From Cyclina sinensis (Eukaryota; Mollusca; Bivalvia; Venerida; Veneridae): 64,000 bases of DNA. Of the stretch, positions 59,581 to 64,000 are shown piece by piece. Positions within the stretch are counted from its first letter, which is position 1. Every line of letters starts with the position of its first letter. Under the pieces are notes generated by a model, which saw nothing but the letters and a program-made list of their open reading frames with translations, did not search any database and was not told the origin of the DNA. A program made the position numbers and the translations under genes. The stretch covers positions 5,626,603-5,690,602 of the forward strand of contig JAAONU010000013.1 of the NCBI GenBank assembly GCA_012932295.1, read 5' to 3'.

Positions 59581-60680
59581 ATTTCATCATTTCTAGTGAC
59601 CTTGACCTTGCAAAAATATGGATCTCGATTAAGTGTGTAGCACTCAGTCTCGTATGTGTGACCTTGACCTTGGCTACAGGGACCTCAATTTTGCGCATGA
59701 CACTCCGCCTTACAATGGTAAACATTTGTGCCAAGTTATATTAAAATAGCTCAATCCATGTGAAAGTTTTACTCCAGACAAGTGTTTTCCTCTGACCTCT
59801 GTGACCTTGACCTGTGACCTAGAGGCCCGGTACATGCGCGTGACACTTTGTCTCATGATGCTGAACATTTGTATTAGGTTATACTAAAATCTCTCCATGT
59901 GTGTAAAAGATATGTTCTGGACAAAATCTCATCGTTTTATCATCTCTATTGAATTTGACCTTGAATATTACAGAACTAGATTATGCATGTAATGCTTAGT
60001 CTCATGATGGTGAACATATGTAATAGAATCACTAAATTCATGATAACTAAATGTTCTGTACACATATTTTCATATTTTTATCTGACCTTTGACCTCTATG
60101 CATGACCTTGACCTTGGCCACAGGGAACTGAATTTTGCATGTGACACTCTTTTTCATGGATCCACAACATGACTCTTAAATCTTATAGCAATAGGATTTA
60201 CCCACATGTGCTATTTTGTTATATTCTTGTTTGTGGTGAAAATATAACTGTACTTTTTTGTTAAATCATGCAAATGTGAGGGGTCAGGGATCAATTCACT
60301 GGTGAACATTTGTACCAAGTAATATTAAAATCCCTCAATGCATGTAGAAGTTTTGCTCCGCACAAGCGTTTTCATCTGACCTCAGAGTTTCCATGACCTT
60401 TGACCTAGAGACATTTTCTTGCACGAGACACTACCTCTCATAATGGTGAACATTTGAATCAAGTGATACTAAAATCCCTCCATGCATGTAGAAGATATGC
60501 TTCTGAAAAAATCTGGTAAGTTCATCATCTCTAATGACCTTGACCTTGCATATATGGAACTGGATTATGCAAGTAACAGTCAGTCTCATCATGGTAAGTA
60601 TATGTGATAGAATCACTCAACTTATGAAGACTAAATGGTCTGTACACACATTTTCATATTTTTATCTAAACTTCGACTGC
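59581..60680 (+). repeat. Family O array, decayed (~150-bp units)
   Basis: About six irregular units carry TCTAGTGACCTTGACCTTGC, GACACTCNNTCTCATNATGG, GTGAACATTTG and ATCCCTCCATGCATGTAGAA. No head, tract or terminal hairpin was seen. It has the TGACCTTGACC theme of the other families but is older by divergence. Confidence 0.6.
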
Positions 60681-61273
60681 CCGCCATGGGTGTTCTCATA
60701 ATATGACCTGTTTTTTCAAATAATGGAAGTATAAAACTTGTTTTTTGATGGACATGTGAAAGATATTTTTTTTATTTTATTTTCCATTCTAGGATTTTTC
60801 AGGAGCAGTAAATCAGATGAACAAGAAATCAATTTGGTGTGGCCTTATTTTGAAATCAAGCAAGCAGTTTCTAGAGATCAGATGTTTTAATTTTTTGTTT
60901 CCCTGAAAGTGATCCCAATTCTGTCAGCCATGTTTTTTCATTGAATAAATATAATAATTATTCATTATTTATAATGAGGTTCTACAAAGGAACATTTATA
61001 CGTATCAATTTCATTTTTTTTCGGTCAAGATGGTGCTGAGAGAGGAGCTTTGAAATCTATTTATTTGGTTGAAATAGCAACCAGAGTTTTTCATGGATTT
61101 TGATAAATTTCACAAATCTGAAAAGGGGCTAAGCAATGTTCATTCACATAATGTTAGGTTGAAAGAGTCCCAGTGGTTTCCGTGGAAGCGTATTTTTAAA
61201 GCAATTGTTAACAGTCCTAGGTGATCTTAATAGCTCAATCGAGCCTATCAGCTCATATGAGACAAAAACTTAC
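60681..61273. other. Intron sequence next to exon 1, with a decayed B tail
   Basis: 61060-61260 has a B-tail-like run (AAATAGCAACCAGAGTTTTTCATGG; CCAGTGGTTTC...; AATAGCTCAATCGAGCC) in decayed form. The rest is AT-rich with no clear features. The donor site of exon 1 (GTAAGT on the minus strand) lies at 61268-61273. Confidence 0.5.
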
Positions 61274-62278
61274 CGTTTCATTCAAGCAATGTTCACCTTT
61301 GTTACTTATTAAATACCTCACTGTGTCATTAGGAACTTGACATGACATGGTATAGTTTTTTTTTGCATCCATGATCTTTGAATTAATATCTCTTAATTCA
61401 ATTGAACAAAGCGCAGTTGATTGGTCAGTATCACCTTCTTTTGTAAAAGTTCCAATAACAATGGAATCATTTCTGTTTTTCATTTTCAGTAAAACTGCTT
61501 TCTGAATCAGGCTGTATTCCACAGAATCTTTAACACATTTAATCTTTATGTCTGTGTAAGAACCATATTCTGTATCATTCTGACAAATTTTAACCAGTTT
61601 TGACACCAAGACATTCCCACCTACATAGTCCTTTTGATTGGTCACAAAGTAACTGAAAGCATCTATTTGAAAGCTTCCTTTATAGTCAATAATATAATAT
61701 TCTGGACCGATTTTTACTTTGAAATCAAGATATTTTGACAGTGCTGTAAACTCTTTAAGTTCTCTTGTGCTTATGGCTTTAAAGTTTAAATCTTCAGTTG
61801 AAATAGGTTCAATGTCACTACCATATGTTACAGCAACCATCAATTCTTTATCAACTGTTAATAAAGCCTGCACCGGTTTTGTATAATCTCTAGAAATTCT
61901 CAAATAATCATCTCTTTTTCTTACGGAAGAACTATTTTTTATAATGTTCAAGTTACTCAGATTTCGTAATTGGAAAGTCCCATTTTCCCCAGTGCCACAT
62001 GTAACAAGCTGATTTTCGTCCTTGTATAGTAATAAAACCTTGTTGAAATTTTCACATGGTGGACTACTACATGTACTTTTATCTAATTCTTTCTCCAGAT
62101 ACTCATTTAGAACTGTTATCCTGTCCTCACCACCTATATACAACTTCTTTTCATGAAAGACCATGTTTGTCAACCTTCCTAATAGTTCTTTTGATTGAAT
62201 ACTGGTCAGCTCAGAATATGAAGTCGAAATAACAACAGTACTTAGAATCACAAGAGTCACTGTAGAGCAAGGCATCAT
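61274..62278 (-). CDS. Plexin-like receptor, coding exon 1 (signal peptide and sema domain)
   Basis: 335 codons run from an ATG in a good context (GTCACCATG) to a perfect donor (CG|GTAAGT). The last residues are CLNET; the open frame would continue only six codons into the intron. Residues 1-21 form a signal peptide with a hydrophobic core at about 8-18. The rest is a sema domain of plexin/MET type: LYIGGEDRITVL (46-57), the two-cysteine loop C70-C75, NKVLLL (79-84), LVTCG (91-95), and SKLVKICQND...YGSYTDIKIKC (226-248), which matches the plexin motif SRLVRVC...YSYTE..L.C. Further cysteines are at 291, 313 and 331. Eight potential N-glycosylation sites fit an extracellular protein. Plexins are cell-surface receptors for semaphorins in axon guidance and cell migration. 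In this copy the residue that usually pairs with the CG cysteine (GxCQLR) appears replaced (NGTFQLR, 99-105). A MET/RON-like or other sema-containing receptor is the main alternative. Confidence 0.88.
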
Positions 62279-62292
62279 GGTGACAGTTTTCT
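62279..62292 (-). promoter_or_regulatory. Splice acceptor and 12-nt 5' UTR before the plexin-like ATG
   Basis: On the minus strand GTCATTGTCTTTTTCAG is followed by AAAACTGTCACC and the ATG. This is a strong polypyrimidine-AG acceptor, so the exon probably starts at 62290 and an upstream non-coding exon exists beyond it. No TATA-like promoter was assigned. Confidence 0.65.
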
Positions 62293-62529
62293 GAAAAAGA
62301 CAATGACAACTTTAAACTATACATCTGACAATTTCAATAAAGGAGCTCTGTCATTAAATGCTGCATGATCATGTTAAAAGATTTCAAATTTCTTTCAATG
62401 TGAATTCTTGATGTTGTTATATACTAGATTCACAATTTAGCAGTAGGGCAGTCTTCTTAGTATCTTGGCTATGCAATGATTTGAAATTCTGTGACACTGA
62501 AGAGAGGATGTTTGGCTTTTTATATTAAA
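62293..62529. other. 5' flank or 5'-UTR intron of the plexin-like gene
   Basis: AT-rich single-copy sequence with no recognisable repeat unit and no convincing exon. If the acceptor at 62291 is used, this is intron. Confidence 0.45.
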
Positions 62530-62995
62530 AACTAAAGCTATCACTACAATGTAAATGAGGAAGTTATTACTAACAGATTACTTTGTAACAGAATTGAAAT
62601 AGTTATGGTTGTGGGCAATTAAAGATAGTTGTGGTTCTGCACTGCATTTCCTTTCACTGTGGTTGACCATTGTATGATGTTGCATTGAATTCTATTTCAT
62701 TAGTTTTCAAGTTAAGCTCTGGACAAAGAAAACAAAGGGCAATAACTCTGCAAATACTGAAGATAGATTATGGCTCTTGTACACGGCACATCCTATCCTT
62801 GTGCTTGACTACTGTATGAAGTTGCACTGAATTCCAACCATTATCTTTCAAGTTACCTTCCCAAACTTCATTTAGGGTGTATAAAAATATAAATTATTAT
62901 GAGTTCATATCCCCGGAATCCAAACTTTTCAAAAGAGTAAGTTTTTCCACTGAAATGCTTTTGATTACTGATAAGTTATTTTAGGGAAATAAAGA
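62530..62995 (+). mobile_element. Family Q element, copy 2
   Basis: The head AACTAAAGCTATCACTACAA is followed by GAGGAAGTTATTACTAACAG. Two units repeat TTGACCATTGTATGATGTTG / TTTCAAGTTAAGCTCTGGAC and CTACTGTATGAAGTTGCACT. The tail has no tract, only a weak CTTCATTTAGGGTGTATAAA. It is more diverged than the copy at 17.25 kb. Confidence 0.6.
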
Positions 62996-63955
62996 ACAAG
63001 AGGGCCATGATGGCCCTAAATCCCTCACCTGAGTCTCATTGCTCATGTTACAAATATCGTTATTGGATTTTTTGGGTGCAAGTTTGACAAGTTTGCAATA
63101 AGTTTGAAGACTCTGGGTGTAATGGTACTCAAATTTTTGAGCAGAAATAGTTTTACGTTACAGGTCCCAGTGACTTTGACCTTTGACCTACAGACCCCAA
63201 AACCAATAGGGTTCTTCTAATATAATTACCTTATTCAGTTTGAAGGTTCTGGGTGTAATGATATTCCAGTTACTGAGAAGAAATAGTTTTCACTCTACAG
63301 GTCCCTGTGACCTTGACTTTTGACCTACTGACCCCAAAAATGATTGGGTTCCTTTACTGAGTAAAGAAAATTATCCTATGAAGTTTGAAGGCTCTGGGTA
63401 AAATGGTACTCCATTTACTGAGCAGAAACAGTTTTCACTCTACAGGTCCTTGTGAACTTAACCTCTGACCTATGGACCCTAAAAACAATGAGGTTCTTCT
63501 AATACAATTATCCTATAAAGTTTGAAGGCTCTGGGTGTAATGGTACTACAGTTACTCTGCAGAAATACTTTTCACTATACAGGGCCCTGTGACCCTGACC
63601 TTTGACATAATAGCCCCAAAAACAATATGGTTCTTCTATTTAGTAAAAGCAATCATCCTATGAAGTTTGGAGGCTCTAGGTGAAATGGAAATCCTGTTAT
63701 TGCGTGGAAACGGTTTTTTTACTCTAAAGGTCCCTCTGATATTGACCTTTGACCTACTGACCAAAAACACAAAAGGGATTTTTTGTAGTCAATAAGGGCA
63801 ATAACCCTGTGAAGTTTGAAGACTTTGGGTCAACTGGTATTCAAGTTATTGAAAGGAAACGAAGTGTGAAAGACAGACAGACAAACAGACACCCATGGAC
63901 AAGGCAAAAACAATATGCCTCCATAAGAAGGGCATGGCTGGGGGGAGACATAACA
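62996..63955 (+). mobile_element. Family K element, complete, upstream of the gene
   Basis: The head is ACAAGAGGGCCATGATGGCC with CCTCACCTGAGTCTCATTGC. Six units (TAATGGTACTCAAATTTTTG; TGACCTACTGACCCCAAAAA) follow. The tail has GACAGACAGACAAACAGACA and ATGCCTCCATAAGAAGGGCA...GGGGGAGACATAACAACG. It has the same orientation as the copies inside the gene. The last 45 bases of the window begin another sequence that cannot be assigned. Confidence 0.75.
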
Positions 63956-64000
63956 ACGAACAATTGAAGGTATTGCCCTTGGTGTTTCAGAGCAGCAGAT

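Overview
The window looks like genomic DNA of a bivalve mollusc. It is AT-rich and has spliced genes with GT-AG introns. Arrays carry TGACCTTGACCTTTGACC-type units, and GACGGACGGAC tracts are followed by short terminal hairpins. That combination resembles the bivalve 'pearl' elements and the Helentron-derived non-coding elements (HINEs). The species cannot be named from sequence alone.

Only one host gene is convincing, on the minus strand. It encodes the N-terminal extracellular part of a plexin-like receptor. Three coding exons can be placed: 62278-61274 (signal peptide plus most of the sema domain, 335 codons), 41879-41682 (66 codons) and 8907-8782 (42 codons). All three junctions are phase 0, and together they give 443 residues. 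The two introns between them are about 19.4 and 32.8 kb. The PSI, IPT, transmembrane and cytoplasmic regions must lie beyond position 1, off the window. A splice acceptor 12 bases upstream of the ATG implies a separate non-coding first exon at higher coordinates.

Nearly everything else is repeat: more than 30 copies of at least 15 families of non-coding elements. Many of these families have no obvious sequence similarity to each other but share one architecture. A head of the form AACAAGA or AACTAGA is followed by a small hairpin and then a family-specific motif X. Next come tandem units of about 145 or 166 bp, a GACGGAC/GACCGAC tract, and a final hairpin whose left arm repeats X, ending in ATAA or CTAAAA. 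They are nested up to three deep, and several empty target sites can be read from intact copies elsewhere in the window. Apart from one roughly 350-bp inverted segment at 34.26-34.61 kb, every element I could orient points the same way (+), antisense to the gene.

Layout: 1-8.0 kb, nested families including a 2.2-kb terminal-inverted-repeat (TIR) transposon. 8.0-9.3 kb, low-copy DNA with coding exon 3. 9.3-26.0 kb, long 145-bp arrays. 26.0-28.3 kb, a 166-bp-type array carrying an 820-bp MITE (miniature inverted-repeat transposable element). 28.3-41.1 kb, several families including a 108-bp array and the inverted segment. 41.1-42.3 kb, low-copy DNA with coding exon 2. 42.3-58.6 kb, more nested arrays. 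58.6-61.25 kb, low-copy or decayed DNA. 61.27-62.29 kb, coding exon 1. 62.5-64 kb, repeats upstream of the gene. I saw no tRNA, rRNA, CRISPR or transposase gene. Short open frames elsewhere are by-products of the repeats. Family letters (A to W) used below are my own labels.
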